From Maribacter ulvicola (GTDB lineage Bacteria > Bacteroidota > Bacteroidia > Flavobacteriales > Flavobacteriaceae): a stretch of 64,000 bases of DNA. The notes beneath the pieces are model-generated. The model saw only the letters and a list, made by a program, of their open reading frames with translations. It did not search any database and was not told the DNA's origin. Of the stretch, positions 35,037 to 43,932 are shown piece by piece. Both the position numbers and the translations under genes were made by a program. The DNA is taken from NCBI RefSeq assembly GCF_900155985.1, contig NZ_FTMA01000002.1:310001-374000 (forward strand), in the 5' to 3' direction. How positions within the stretch are numbered: position 1 is the stretch's first letter; each line of letters begins with the position of its first letter.

Positions 35037-35936
35037 ATGTGGATGTATCTCGGACTTTTAGCGGCTCTTTTCTTAGGATTACACAACTTATGCAAGAAAC
35101 ACGCGGTACAAGGTAATGACGCTTTTTCCGTTCTTTTAGGCACATTGGTTGCCGGATTTCTATTGTTTTTACCCTTATTTATTGGTTCAAAATATTACCC
35201 TGAAGAACTACAGAACATTGATTTGTTTGTATCTAGTATTTCTCTGAAAACACATGGGTTTATATTTATAAAGGCAATGATTATGGCTTCATCATGGGTG
35301 CTGGCATATCAAGCTTTAAAACATTTACCAATTACCATAGTAACGCCGATACGTTCTGCTGGTCCGTTTTTTACTTTTATCGGGGCAATTTTCATTTATC
35401 AAGAGCGTCCAAATCTCTGGCAGTGGATCGGTTTTTTTCTAATTATTTTTTCTGTTTTTCTATACTCTAGAATTGGAAAAAAAGAAGGTATACATTTTAA
35501 AAGTAATAAATGGATATATGCTATTGTAGGAGCCACTTTTTTAGGTGCATCAAGTGGTTTGTATGATAAATTTTTGATACAAAGTTTAGCGTTAAACCCT
35601 CCTACCCTTCAGTTTTGGTTTTGTACCTACACCATGTTAATTATTGGTATGGTAGTACTTTTTACACGTGCTACAAACCCCAATTTAAAAGGCTCTTTTA
35701 AGTGGCGGTGGACCATACCCATGGTGGGTCTTCTTTTACAGACTGCAGATTATTTTTATTTTAAGGCATTACAAGACCCAGATGCATTGATTATGCTTTT
35801 ATCTGCCATAAAAAGGAGTCAGATACTGATAGCGGTCGTTGTTGGCGGATTTATTTTTAAAGAACGGAACAAACGTAAGAAATTGGTGCCATTGGTAGGT
35901 ATTATGCTGGGTGTCTTCCTTATTTTATATTCATAA
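35037..35936 (+). CDS. EamA/DMT-family transporter
   Basis: The product has 299 residues with about ten membrane helices. The two EamA repeats are recognisable: GLLAALFLGLHNLCKKHA in the first, and GATFLGASSGLYDKFLIQSL in the second. The conserved HLPITIVTPIRSAGP and AIKRSQILIAVVVGG phrases fall at the ends of helices. Substrates of this superfamily range from amino acids to drugs and nucleotide sugars. It is monocistronic; the -10 region upstream (TATCTTCG) differs from TAnnTTTG at one position. Confidence 0.88.
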   Translation: MWMYLGLLAALFLGLHNLCKKHAVQGNDAFSVLLGTLVAGFLLFLPLFIGSKYYPEELQNIDLFVSSISLKTHGFIFIKAMIMASSWVLAYQALKHLPITIVTPIRSAGPFFTFIGAIFIYQERPNLWQWIGFFLIIFSVFLYSRIGKKEGIHFKSNKWIYAIVGATFLGASSGLYDKFLIQSLALNPPTLQFWFCTYTMLIIGMVVLFTRATNPNLKGSFKWRWTIPMVGLLLQTADYFYFKALQDPDALIMLLSAIKRSQILIAVVVGGFIFKERNKRKKLVPLVGIMLGVFLILYS

Positions 35937-36003
35937 AAAGATGATTTTTTTTAGGCAACAGGAAAATACGGAATTATAATAATGATTGCCCATTTGTAGG
36001 CTG

Positions 36004-36011
36004 TATCTTTG
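36004..36011 (+). promoter_or_regulatory. -7 element TATCTTTG for the DEAD-like gene
   Basis: It is an exact TAnnTTTG match 37 bases before the start codon at 36049. Confidence 0.45.
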
Positions 36012-36048
36012 TATCATAGCCGTTTATTTAATTAGTTAAGCTAGCAAT

Positions 36049-36660
36049 ATGTCATTTAAAAAATTGAATCCGCACTTATTAGAGCGTTTAGAATATCTTT
36101 CCATTACAGCACCAACTTCATTTCAGAAGAAAAGTATACCTGTTGTAAAAAGTGGAGCTAATGCATATTGTACCGCTCCAAAAGATAGTGGTAAAACCAC
36201 TACTTTGATATTGACCACGTTACAGAAGTTAAAATGCAAAGCAGAAGGTAATGCCCCAAGAGCTGTAGTGGTCGTAGAGAATAAAGAGAAAGTATTGGAA
36301 CTTTATGACAAGTTTTTTGAATACACTAAGTATACGGATGTTAGGCTTTATGCAAGCTATAAAGAACTACATATTGATATTCAAAAATCTGAAATTTTTG
36401 AAGGTATAGATGTACTGATTACCACTCCTACAACCCTACACAAATTGTTTTTATTAAATGGCGTAAGTACATCACAATTAAAGATATGCAGTATAGATGA
36501 TGGTGATTTTTTAATTCAAAAATCAGATTATACGGCAATGATTACGGTTGCACAAAGTATCATGAAATGTCAGTATGTAATATACTTGGAAAAGATGCAT
36601 CCTAAATTAGAACGTTTTCAGGATTTCTTTATGGAGCGCTCCAATCATGTGAAGATGTAA
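36049..36660 (+). CDS. Single-RecA-domain DEAD-like protein
   Basis: The product has 203 residues, only the first RecA domain of a DEAD-box helicase. The Q-motif-like region is recognisable (ITAPTSFQKKSIPVV), Walker A is APKDSGKTT with the Lys and Thr kept, and motif II reads IDDGD instead of DEAD. There is no second RecA domain and no obvious frameshift, and the next gene is convergent and only 7 bases away. This short form occurs widely in the Flavobacteriaceae, so it is a real gene, not a broken one. It could bind ATP but is unlikely to be a helicase. Confidence 0.82.
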   Translation: MSFKKLNPHLLERLEYLSITAPTSFQKKSIPVVKSGANAYCTAPKDSGKTTTLILTTLQKLKCKAEGNAPRAVVVVENKEKVLELYDKFFEYTKYTDVRLYASYKELHIDIQKSEIFEGIDVLITTPTTLHKLFLLNGVSTSQLKICSIDDGDFLIQKSDYTAMITVAQSIMKCQYVIYLEKMHPKLERFQDFFMERSNHVKM

Positions 36661-36667
36661 ATTGCCT

Positions 36668-37426
36668 TTATGTATACCCTTGTTCTTGAAGTGTTTTGAT
36701 CGTACAGTTATAGCCGATATCAAAAATTAAATCAATTTTTCTCATATCAAAAGTGGCAAATTCACAAAGTTCTTGGGGAGAGATTACAAATTCGCAATCT
36801 GTAAATTTGGCAAGGGATTCTGCAGCAGATTTAATTTTATATGCGCGGTCTAGAACATTATAAGAGTGTTTTAAATCTGTGATTTCAACAGGTTTTAAGG
36901 CATTTACATAACTCCCAATTATTTTGTTGCAGGTAGGTATTAGTGGTTCTACGGGAAAATTATTAAGTACGCCCCCATCAATATAATAAGAGCCATTAAT
37001 AGCTATTGGCGAAAACATACCAGGAAAAGTAGCAGATGCCAAAACTGGTTTAATTAACTGACCCTTATTAAAAATAACCAATTCGCCCTTGATGATATCG
37101 GTTGCAGTTATAAATAATGACTTTGGTAAAGAATTAAAATTATCTTGCGGAAAGAATTTTTTAAACTCGTCATAAAATTTTTCGGTGTCTAATATTCCAG
37201 GTTTATTCCTAGCAAATTTTTGGGTGTGGAAAATGGGAATTACTTTAAAAAACTCTATTATTTCTGACCATCCAATTCCACCTGCATAAAGCGCTCCAAC
37301 AACAGCACCAGCACTAGTGCCAGAAATATAATTAGGAAAAATGTTATGCTCTTCCAAGGCTTTTATCACGCCTATATGGGCTACACCTCTTATTCCTCCG
37401 CCGGACAGTACTAAACCAATATTCAT
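36668..37426 (-). CDS. Patatin-like phospholipase, RssA-type
   Basis: The product has 252 residues, the short form of bacterial patatins. LSGGGIRGVAHIGVIKAL at the N-terminus is the oxyanion loop, GTSAGAVVGALYAGG carries the nucleophile Ser, and DGGVLNNFPVEPL carries the catalytic Asp. All three signature elements are intact. There is no signal peptide. It is cytoplasmic and probably acts on membrane phospholipid. It is convergent with the DEAD-like gene and followed on its 5' side by a DUF6134 protein. Confidence 0.93.
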   Translation of the reverse strand: MNIGLVLSGGGIRGVAHIGVIKALEEHNIFPNYISGTSAGAVVGALYAGGIGWSEIIEFFKVIPIFHTQKFARNKPGILDTEKFYDEFKKFFPQDNFNSLPKSLFITATDIIKGELVIFNKGQLIKPVLASATFPGMFSPIAINGSYYIDGGVLNNFPVEPLIPTCNKIIGSYVNALKPVEITDLKHSYNVLDRAYKIKSAAESLAKFTDCEFVISPQELCEFATFDMRKIDLIFDIGYNCTIKTLQEQGYT

Positions 37427-37465
37427 TGTTAGTTATTTTTTGTATCCATTATTATTTAAAATGTG

Positions 37466-38074
37466 CTACTGTGCAACGATTTCAAAATTTACTAATCCGC
37501 CGTTAATTTTCGCCTTTTTTAAAATTCCATCTTCATAATGATAAATGTTTTCTTGGTCTTTTGCATTTATCTTCTTGTAAACATGGTTGCCTAAAGGCAC
37601 AATGGTATTAAAACTGCCATCTTGCTCAGAGTAACATTTTTCTATATTGATCGGTTCTTTAAAATATAATAATATGGTAGTATAAGTAATATCACCTTCA
37701 ACTACCTTTTCTTTTTTACTGTTCTTGGAAATTTGGTAATGGTTGCCTTTCCAGTTAGTTGTGATGTCTGTATGTGGCTTATTATTAACATCAATTAATA
37801 CATTGGCTTTTTTTAGAAGATTATTCTCATAAGTGACATCATACTTGTAGTTCACTTCAATTTCTTTGATAATTCTGGCGTTTATTGTGGTGATACTTTG
37901 GTAATTAACCTTTGAGTTCCTAGTGGTTTTTATCGCTTGTAATTTACCCACAATTTTATCTTTATGAATGATATTGAAGCTAAGTGTATTATAAGGTTGG
38001 GTGTTAACCTTGTTATCTTTCAAATTTAAAAACAGAAGCGTGCAAATGGTTAGAATAAGATGAGTTGAAGACAT
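37466..38074 (-). CDS. DUF6134 exported protein
   Basis: The product has 202 residues with an N-terminal hydrophobic segment (about 5-17). The body, from YNTLSFNIIHKDKIVGKL to EDGILKKAKINGGLVNFEIVAQ, reads as the DUF6134 beta-clam found in Flavobacteriia: it keeps GKLQAIKTTRNSK, NYQSITTIN and the late IPNIEKCYSEQDG-like strand in altered form. The fold probably binds a lipid or sugar, but the function is unknown. It is on the same strand as the patatin, 39 bases upstream of its start codon, so the two may be co-transcribed. Confidence 0.8.
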   Translation of the reverse strand: MSSTHLILTICTLLFLNLKDNKVNTQPYNTLSFNIIHKDKIVGKLQAIKTTRNSKVNYQSITTINARIIKEIEVNYKYDVTYENNLLKKANVLIDVNNKPHTDITTNWKGNHYQISKNSKKEKVVEGDITYTTILLYFKEPINIEKCYSEQDGSFNTIVPLGNHVYKKINAKDQENIYHYEDGILKKAKINGGLVNFEIVAQ

Positions 38075-38250
38075 GCTAAGAGCTATTTTATGAGTTTTAA
38101 TAACTAGTCATAAAACTAAGAAAATCTATGCTTATAAAAACTAACCTGCGTCATGTTTTAATAGTGATAAAATACAGCAAACCAATCATAAACAACAAAC
38201 GTTTATGGAAAGATCTATAATCGTTTGTAATAATAAACATTCAATTTCAT

Positions 38251-38841
38251 TTATTCCATATCAACGATACCTACAACTACGTAGGCTCTTGAACCGTCTA
38301 CTTGTACTTTTTCGTACAAAATATTAGAATATTCATAGTAAGTTAAATTATCTACAATTACTTTTTCATAACCATCAGGTAATTCATAGACTATAGTACC
38401 AATTTCTGGTTCTACCACCTCATATCCTGCATTAGACGCTACATAAAAGATACCATCCACATTAAAGTATAAGTGGTTGTTAAAATTAATTCTCACATAG
38501 TTTTGAGGTAACCTATGAATTCTAAACCCAACCTTGGGCGCTATGGAAATATATCTGCCCCGTGAAGCCGTATAGTATCTATTATTAGAATAGTAATAAT
38601 TTTGACCATTATGTTTTATTACAGCGCTATTAGGTACAGTTCTCACGGAAACAATTTTTTTAGTTGGCGTTCTATATTGCACTTTTTTACTAGATACCCT
38701 ACCTGGAGTCTTTGCAACCGTAGTAGTTCTTGTCGTTGTCATTTTTGTTACTGTTCTTTTACGAGTCTGTGCTGTACTTGGTATGGCCAATGCAACCAAC
38801 AGTAACCCTAGAACTGTGTATGTTTTAGTATTTGATTTCAT
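38251..38841 (-). CDS. DUF6515 exported protein
   Basis: The product has 196 residues with a signal peptide ending PSTAQ. A Thr/Arg/Lys-rich stretch follows (RKRTVTKMTTTRTTT) and then the DUF6515 domain: VPNSAVIKHNGQNYYYSNNRYYTAS, VGFRIHRLPQNYVRINFNNHLYFNVDGIFYVAS, and LPDGYEKVIVDNLTYYEYSNILYEKV. The two last phrases are a tandem repeat of a short beta unit. It is probably a periplasmic or surface structural protein. The function is unknown. Confidence 0.85.
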   Translation of the reverse strand: MKSNTKTYTVLGLLLVALAIPSTAQTRKRTVTKMTTTRTTTVAKTPGRVSSKKVQYRTPTKKIVSVRTVPNSAVIKHNGQNYYYSNNRYYTASRGRYISIAPKVGFRIHRLPQNYVRINFNNHLYFNVDGIFYVASNAGYEVVEPEIGTIVYELPDGYEKVIVDNLTYYEYSNILYEKVQVDGSRAYVVVGIVDME

Positions 38842-39094
38842 CGTTTTACATTTAAAAGGTTAAACTTTTATATTCCGTTCCATTCTTTGACATGTAAATG
38901 TAGCAGTGGTTTAATCTATAACCGTGTAAATACTATTGAAATAGACGCTTAGGGAATTACTATCTACGAACCTAGGTATGTTATAAAAGTTTAAAACTAT
39001 TTTTTGGGAGGAAAACACCTTAATTTTACTCGGTAATTGAGATTTAAAAGCACCGTTCGTTCAGGCGAGCCTGCATACAGGTTGATTACGCGGT

Positions 39095-40993
39095 TTAATT
39101 GGTAGAATTGTTTTGCTGATTCTCCAATACTTTTCTTATAGATTCACTATCCCAATGAGTGTCATACGCAACAATGCCTCTTTTAAAATCTTCTTCCAAC
39201 AATCGTTCTTGCTCTTCAAGTTCTTTTCTAAGTTTAAAAAGGTAATCATCATCGCCTTTGGGTTCTGTAGCCAATCTTCTTAAACTAGATTCATCATATT
39301 TAATGAAATTCTGGACTTGTCTATTTAAGGTGTATTTTCTAAAACCAAGTTTACTTAATACATCTTTTGCTAGAGAAAGAGATGTATCCAGTGATTCTCT
39401 GTAAATATTTTCAAAGCCCATATTCAGCAATTCATAGGCGTCATTTCTATTCTGGGCACGTATCATCAATTCTACATGAGGGTATTTTTCCTTAACAAGT
39501 TTAGTAATTTCCTGTGTTACGGGCGGGTTATCAATAGCGCATATCAATATTTTAGCTTGGGCAATGCCTGCAGCTTCAAGAAGGTCTATTCTAGTGGCAT
39601 CACCATAGTATACTTCAAACCCCATTTTACGCAGCACATCTACCCTATTAGAGTCTTGATCTAGAATAGTGGCCTCTATACCGTGAGAACGCAAAAACCG
39701 ACCTACCGTACTACCAAAATGTCCAAAACCAACCAAAATAACATTTTGCGATTTCGCAATATGGTCCATAGGTCTTTTAATAGATTCCTTAGTTCCAATT
39801 TTAGGCAAGATAAAACGTTCATTGATGATGCTTATAATAGGAGTTATTGACATGGTCAATGCTGTTATTACCAACATAATATCCATCTCTTCTTGGTTCA
39901 GGATATTCAATTGAAATGCAAAGGAAAGTAATACAAAAGCAAATTCTCCTATTTGTGCTAAGCCAAAAGTTAATAACAAGTTTTGGTCTAGCTTTAATTT
40001 AAATACCTTACCCGTAATAAAAAGTACTACAGCTTTGATCAGAATGACCGCTAGTAAAATACCACCAATAGTCAGCGGAATTTTAGCAATGACCACAAAA
40101 TTAATGGAAGCGCCAACAGCTATAAAAAACAAACCTAAAAGAAGGTTTTTAAAAGGCTCTAGGTTACTTTCAAGTTCATGCTTGTATTCGCTATTAGAGA
40201 GTACAACACCACCTAAAAATGCACCTAATGCGGGAGAAAGTCCCACATATTCCATTAAAAAAGAAATACTGAATACAATTAACAAAGCAGAAGCGAATAA
40301 AAGTTCTCTGACACCAGTTTTGGCAACTCTTCGTAACAAGGGTACGATCAAATATTGACCTGCACCTATAATCAATACTACAGATAAGATAATAGCCAAT
40401 GTTTGGTATCCTATGGGCAAGGTATCTAAAAGGTTACCGGTAGCTTCATGGCTGTCTACAGCAGCTTCGCCATTAGAATTGGAAAGCAAGGGAATTGCAC
40501 CTAACATGAATATAACGATGATGTCTTGAAATAATAAAATAGAGAAAGCTGCGTTGCCAAAGGTAGTCTCCATGAGTCCTTTTTCATCAATGGTCTGCAT
40601 GGCAATAGCAGTTGAAGATAAGGCAACGGCCATAGAAATCACCAATGCAACCTTCCAGTCAAAATTCAACAAAATAAAAAATAGATAAGAGAGTAAAAGG
40701 GTTCCGCCAACTTGTAAACCACCCATGCCAGCAATAGATTTACGCATGTTCCAGAAGTTTTTTGGCTCAATCTCCAATCCGATCAAAAATAGCATCACCA
40801 CCACTCCAAATTCTGCAAAATGAAGAATGTCATCTCCCTCTTCGCCCATAAATCCTAAAACATACGGACCAATTAGAACTCCGGCAATTAAATAACCTAA
40901 AACAGAACTTAAACCTAATCTTTTGGCTATTGAAACGCAGATAATTGCTCCTAATAAAAAAACAATAGCATCAAATAGTAGACTTCCGGTCAT
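39095..40993 (-). CDS. Kef-type CPA2 potassium/proton antiporter
   Basis: The product has 632 residues. About 12 or 13 membrane helices cover residues 1-390 (LGYLIAGVLIGPYVLGFMGEEGDDIL and the SMAVALSSTAIAMQ CPA2 motif). A TrkA-N domain (about 410-530) follows with the Rossmann motif VGFGHFGSTVGRFL and a final charged tail. It exports K+ in exchange for H+, and KefB/KefC are opened by electrophile-glutathione adducts. The KefF-like flavoprotein gene lies 36 bases upstream on the same strand, which supports a Kef identity rather than a CPA2 Na+/H+ exchanger. B or C subtype cannot be told. Confidence 0.9.
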   Translation of the reverse strand: MTGSLLFDAIVFLLGAIICVSIAKRLGLSSVLGYLIAGVLIGPYVLGFMGEEGDDILHFAEFGVVVMLFLIGLEIEPKNFWNMRKSIAGMGGLQVGGTLLLSYLFFILLNFDWKVALVISMAVALSSTAIAMQTIDEKGLMETTFGNAAFSILLFQDIIVIFMLGAIPLLSNSNGEAAVDSHEATGNLLDTLPIGYQTLAIILSVVLIIGAGQYLIVPLLRRVAKTGVRELLFASALLIVFSISFLMEYVGLSPALGAFLGGVVLSNSEYKHELESNLEPFKNLLLGLFFIAVGASINFVVIAKIPLTIGGILLAVILIKAVVLFITGKVFKLKLDQNLLLTFGLAQIGEFAFVLLSFAFQLNILNQEEMDIMLVITALTMSITPIISIINERFILPKIGTKESIKRPMDHIAKSQNVILVGFGHFGSTVGRFLRSHGIEATILDQDSNRVDVLRKMGFEVYYGDATRIDLLEAAGIAQAKILICAIDNPPVTQEITKLVKEKYPHVELMIRAQNRNDAYELLNMGFENIYRESLDTSLSLAKDVLSKLGFRKYTLNRQVQNFIKYDESSLRRLATEPKGDDDYLFKLRKELEEQERLLEEDFKRGIVAYDTHWDSESIRKVLENQQNNSTN

Positions 40994-41029
40994 AATTGGT
41001 TGGTTCTAGTGTCTTAAAGGGAAACCGTT

Positions 41030-41581
41030 TTATGTTCTTAAAACGGATTCCTTTCTTTGCAGGTTATCAATTAAAATACTGTAATTCTTGCCATAGATTT
41101 CTAGTTCTTCATCAGACAATTTATAGGTACCCATTACGGTAAATGGTTTGTGATACGTCATAAGACACAAATTGGCAGTCTGCTCAAAAGGCCTTAAAAA
41201 TTCAGTTATGGTATAACTATTACTACCTTGTGTACAGTATAGTTCTTTACTACCACCAGTGGTTATAGCGTTTAAGCAGATTTTTGAATTTAAAGCTTTG
41301 CCTTTAGGTCCGTAGGCCCAATTGAACTCCAAAACCATATCGATCCATTGTTTTAATAAAGGCGGACAACTGTACCAGTACATAGGGTGATGCCAAATTA
41401 TAACATCATGTTGCTCAATTAATTCTTTTTCAAAAGGGACATCAATATTAAAATCAGGATACTGTTCATACAGGTCATGAAAAGTTACTCCTACTTTATT
41501 TTTAATATGATTTACTAAAACTTTATTTGCCCGTGATTTTTCAAACTTTGGGTGGGCAAATAAAATAAGTATTTTTTTCAT
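41030..41581 (-). CDS. KefF-like NAD(P)H:quinone oxidoreductase
   Basis: The product has 183 residues of the flavodoxin-2 fold: ILFAHPKFEKSRANKVL is the FMN phosphate loop, then DVIIWHHPMYWYSCPPLLKQWIDMVLEFNWAYGPKG, the typical MdaB/KefF core, and GGSKELYCTQGSNSYT. It is one of the short soluble quinone reductases that bind to and activate Kef channels. It lies just upstream of the Kef gene and in the same orientation, so the two form a pair. Confidence 0.9.
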   Translation of the reverse strand: MKKILILFAHPKFEKSRANKVLVNHIKNKVGVTFHDLYEQYPDFNIDVPFEKELIEQHDVIIWHHPMYWYSCPPLLKQWIDMVLEFNWAYGPKGKALNSKICLNAITTGGSKELYCTQGSNSYTITEFLRPFEQTANLCLMTYHKPFTVMGTYKLSDEELEIYGKNYSILIDNLQRKESVLRT

Positions 41582-41625
41582 GCTCTAGTAAATTATTAAA
41601 AATAAAAAAGGATTGTTGTAAATTA

Positions 41626-42249
41626 TTACTTTGTAATTAGGTCAAAGGAAATTTTAATACCTTCAATGATCATTCCTGTACCGATAATGGCAATAATCAA
41701 ACCCATAATTTTGCCAATTACGGAAATAACGTTGTACCCCACTAATCTAACGATTAAGTTACTTAGTCTAAAAGTCAAATACGTTAATAAGCTCATGAAT
41801 GCAAAAACTGCAATTACAATTGCTATATGTACTGGTTGTGCACTAGATACAAAGTTCATAGCGGTAACTATGGTACCAGGACCTGCCAAAATTGGAATAG
41901 CCAATGGTGACACGGCAATATTCTCATCAATATTTACGTGCTTAATGTTTTTTACATTCGATTGTTTTGATTGTAGCATTTCAAACCCGATATAGAATAT
42001 TAATATTCCACCAGTAATTTTAAACGCCGGTATGCTGATGTTAAATAATTCGAATATATACTTCCCTAAAAGAACAAATACCAATACAATTATAAATGCG
42101 ATAAGATTGGCTCTTTTATTAATACTTGCTTTTGTTTTTTCATCGGCACCTTGTGTCAGCGATAGAAAAACGGTCATATTTGATATTGGGTTTGTTATGG
42201 CAAAAAAGCCAGTAAAAACAGCAATTGAAAATGTAATTAAATCATCCAT
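41626..42249 (-). CDS. marC: MarC-family integral membrane protein
   Basis: The product has 207 residues from ATG 42249; the TTG at 42261 would add four residues and is less likely. About six membrane helices are present. FAITNPISNMTVFLSLTQG near the start, IAVSPLAIPILAGPGTIVTAMN in the middle and the C-terminal GKIMGLIIAIIGTGMIIEGI are the family motifs. MarC-type proteins were once linked to multiple-antibiotic resistance, but the real function is unknown. It is directly upstream of the KefF gene with 45 bases between them. Confidence 0.93.
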   Translation of the reverse strand: MDDLITFSIAVFTGFFAITNPISNMTVFLSLTQGADEKTKASINKRANLIAFIIVLVFVLLGKYIFELFNISIPAFKITGGILIFYIGFEMLQSKQSNVKNIKHVNIDENIAVSPLAIPILAGPGTIVTAMNFVSSAQPVHIAIVIAVFAFMSLLTYLTFRLSNLIVRLVGYNVISVIGKIMGLIIAIIGTGMIIEGIKISFDLITK

Positions 42250-42440
42250 TGTTCGGTTCAAAATTTAATAGCACAATAACTTCAATTCCCATTAAAATTC
42301 CTAAAGTATTCTGATTCTTTTGATTTTTTCTCATTTCTTGAAAATAGTCAATATTGTTTGCTTAAAAGTTTTTCGAGAAAATTTTTATTCAAAAGGCATA
42401 AAATATTTTTGTAACATTAAGTAATACTTCCATTATAGCC

Positions 42441-42842
42441 TTAGACGTAAGTATCTTTTTGGATATCACTATAATGACCTTTGTCATTATTAAAATACAG
42501 AGCTTTTTCAATCTTATTCGTCATATTCAAATCATACAAGATGTCAATCCCTTTTTCTATAGAAGGCCAATGTTATCCGTAGGCTTCATGAGCCATCATG
42601 GTATTCAGGAACGAACCTGAATTTACTAAAACCACCAAAATACGTAGTTCTTTTTTTGGGCTATATCAAAACTCCACAATGTTAAGACTTATTTACTTTG
42701 TGCAAAAGCACTATTATCTTGTAGACCCATGCCGCCTTAAAGCGGTATTCAAAGAAACTGGGAATTTTGCAGTAGAATTAAGAGTTACTGTATTAAGTGT
42801 ATCTGCTTTTTTCAATAACGTTAAAATGGCATTTGTAAATTG
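42441..42842 (-). pseudogene. Decayed short-chain dehydrogenase (SDR), C-terminal half
   Basis: Minus-strand reading gives three frame pieces that are all SDR-like. Frame A, at about 42842-42725: AILTLLKKAD then NSTAKFPVSLNTAL. Frame B, at about 42720-42650: NSAFAQSK then a stop and VLTLWSFDIAQKKN, matching the catalytic YAxSK region of SDRs. Frame C, at about 42650-42441: ELRILVVLVNSGSFLNTMMAHEAYG, a stop, then SIEKGIDILYDL and KALYFNNDKGHYSD. Two internal stops and at least two frameshifts are visible; the N-terminal Rossmann half is missing. It fills most of the 768-base gap between marC and the cupin gene. Confidence 0.75.
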
Positions 42843-43017
42843 ATACAGCGCTAAATAAATTACGACTAATGGGACATATACCATTAGCCGTAATTTTATG
42901 TTTAGTCTTTAAAACATCTAATTAACTTGTTGTTTATGAGGTGTTTAAATTTTAATTTCCTTGTTAGGAAACACGCTGTTGTTGCATTAAGATTCAACTA
43001 CGATTGGTGTCCTAATT
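42843..43017. other. Rest of the gap next to the cupin gene
   Basis: AT-rich sequence with no convincing frame. It may hold the decayed N-terminal part of the SDR remnant, but I could not read it. Confidence 0.3.
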
Positions 43018-43488
43018 TTATTTTTCTGTCTTTTTTAAGTAATCCGGTAATTCTTTACTCAACCAGTCTTGACGTACCGGAACGTGAACATCCAAGTCCA
43101 CCGTTTTTTCCAATGCCCAAAATTCATGAGGTACATTCTCTGGAAAAACAATCACTTCTCCGCCTGAAACAATTACAAATTCCTCTTTACCGTCTATGAT
43201 GGTTTTAATTTTCACCTTACCGGACATAATGTAAGTAATTTGCTCGTTAGGGTGTTGGTGCCAAGGAATGTGAGCTCCTTTTTCCAAATTAAAAATCGTC
43301 ATTTGTCCTTTTTGACCGTGAAACCATTTCCTTTTAATTCCTTCACCAATAGTTTCTGATTCCATTTCATCAAAATTAAAATGTTGCACTTTTAAATTGG
43401 CTACAGATTCTATCGTGTTTACTTGCGCAGTAGTTGTTTTACTGACAAATAATGCTATTACAGCTAAAGCTGTTAGTGTACTTTTCAT
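43018..43488 (-). CDS. Exported cupin-domain protein
   Basis: The product has 156 residues with a signal peptide (MKSTLTALAVIALFVSKTTTAQ). The single double-stranded beta-helix has GAHIPWHQHPNEQITYIMSGKVKI, which carries the HxHxxE-type metal-binding cupin motif 1 (H, H and E visible), and VIVFPENVPHEFWAL for motif 2 (His). It is a metal-binding small-molecule-binding protein or dioxygenase-like protein; the substrate is unknown. It is single-gene and exported. Confidence 0.88.
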   Translation of the reverse strand: MKSTLTALAVIALFVSKTTTAQVNTIESVANLKVQHFNFDEMESETIGEGIKRKWFHGQKGQMTIFNLEKGAHIPWHQHPNEQITYIMSGKVKIKTIIDGKEEFVIVSGGEVIVFPENVPHEFWALEKTVDLDVHVPVRQDWLSKELPDYLKKTEK

Positions 43489-43932
43489 TTCTATATTTTT
43501 TTTAAATACGTCATAGTTCTAGTGAAATTGTACTTGTGTTTATTAGTATGGAACAGCAACCGTGCTCCCAAATTCTAGATATATTTTAATTTCCAAGCTA
43601 TTTCAATAAAACACCCGAAGTGATATGCTAAAATGTTAATTAGTAGTTGTTTAGTAAGTTCAATTAAACTTCTATTTTCCGAATTTTGTATCGAAAATAT
43701 TATGAGCAAAATTGCTTCTCGATATCCTTCTTTCTATGGACGTGCATACTTTAGGTGTCTCCAAAACCTACTATAAATCACAATTACAATAAAGAGATTT
43801 AAAACCCCTCTTAAACAACTTTACTTTTTGCTTTTGGCGTCTCTAACATGATGTTTAGAAGAAAACCTACATTAACTAGTGGTATTTCCCCTTTGTTTTC
43901 TATTACGTACATCAGAATTAGAATTCTTGAAA
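43489..43932. other. Intergenic gap of 444 bases with one short coding-like frame
   Basis: Most of this AT-rich stretch shows nothing. Minus-strand ATG 43912 to TAA 43811 encodes 33 residues (MYVIENKGEIPLVNVGFLL then NIMLETPKAKSKVV), which looks like the end of a small membrane protein; it may be a remnant of a lost gene. Confidence 0.3.

Noticed and set aside
36049..36660. Truncated or broken helicase pseudogene
   Set aside because: There is no stop, frameshift or residual RecA2 sequence, the downstream gene is only 7 bases away and the short form appears to be typical of the group.
38190..38235. Terminator AACAAACG...CGTTTGTA after the DUF6515 gene
   Set aside because: Only seven to eight paired bases across a spacer of about 20, with no T run.
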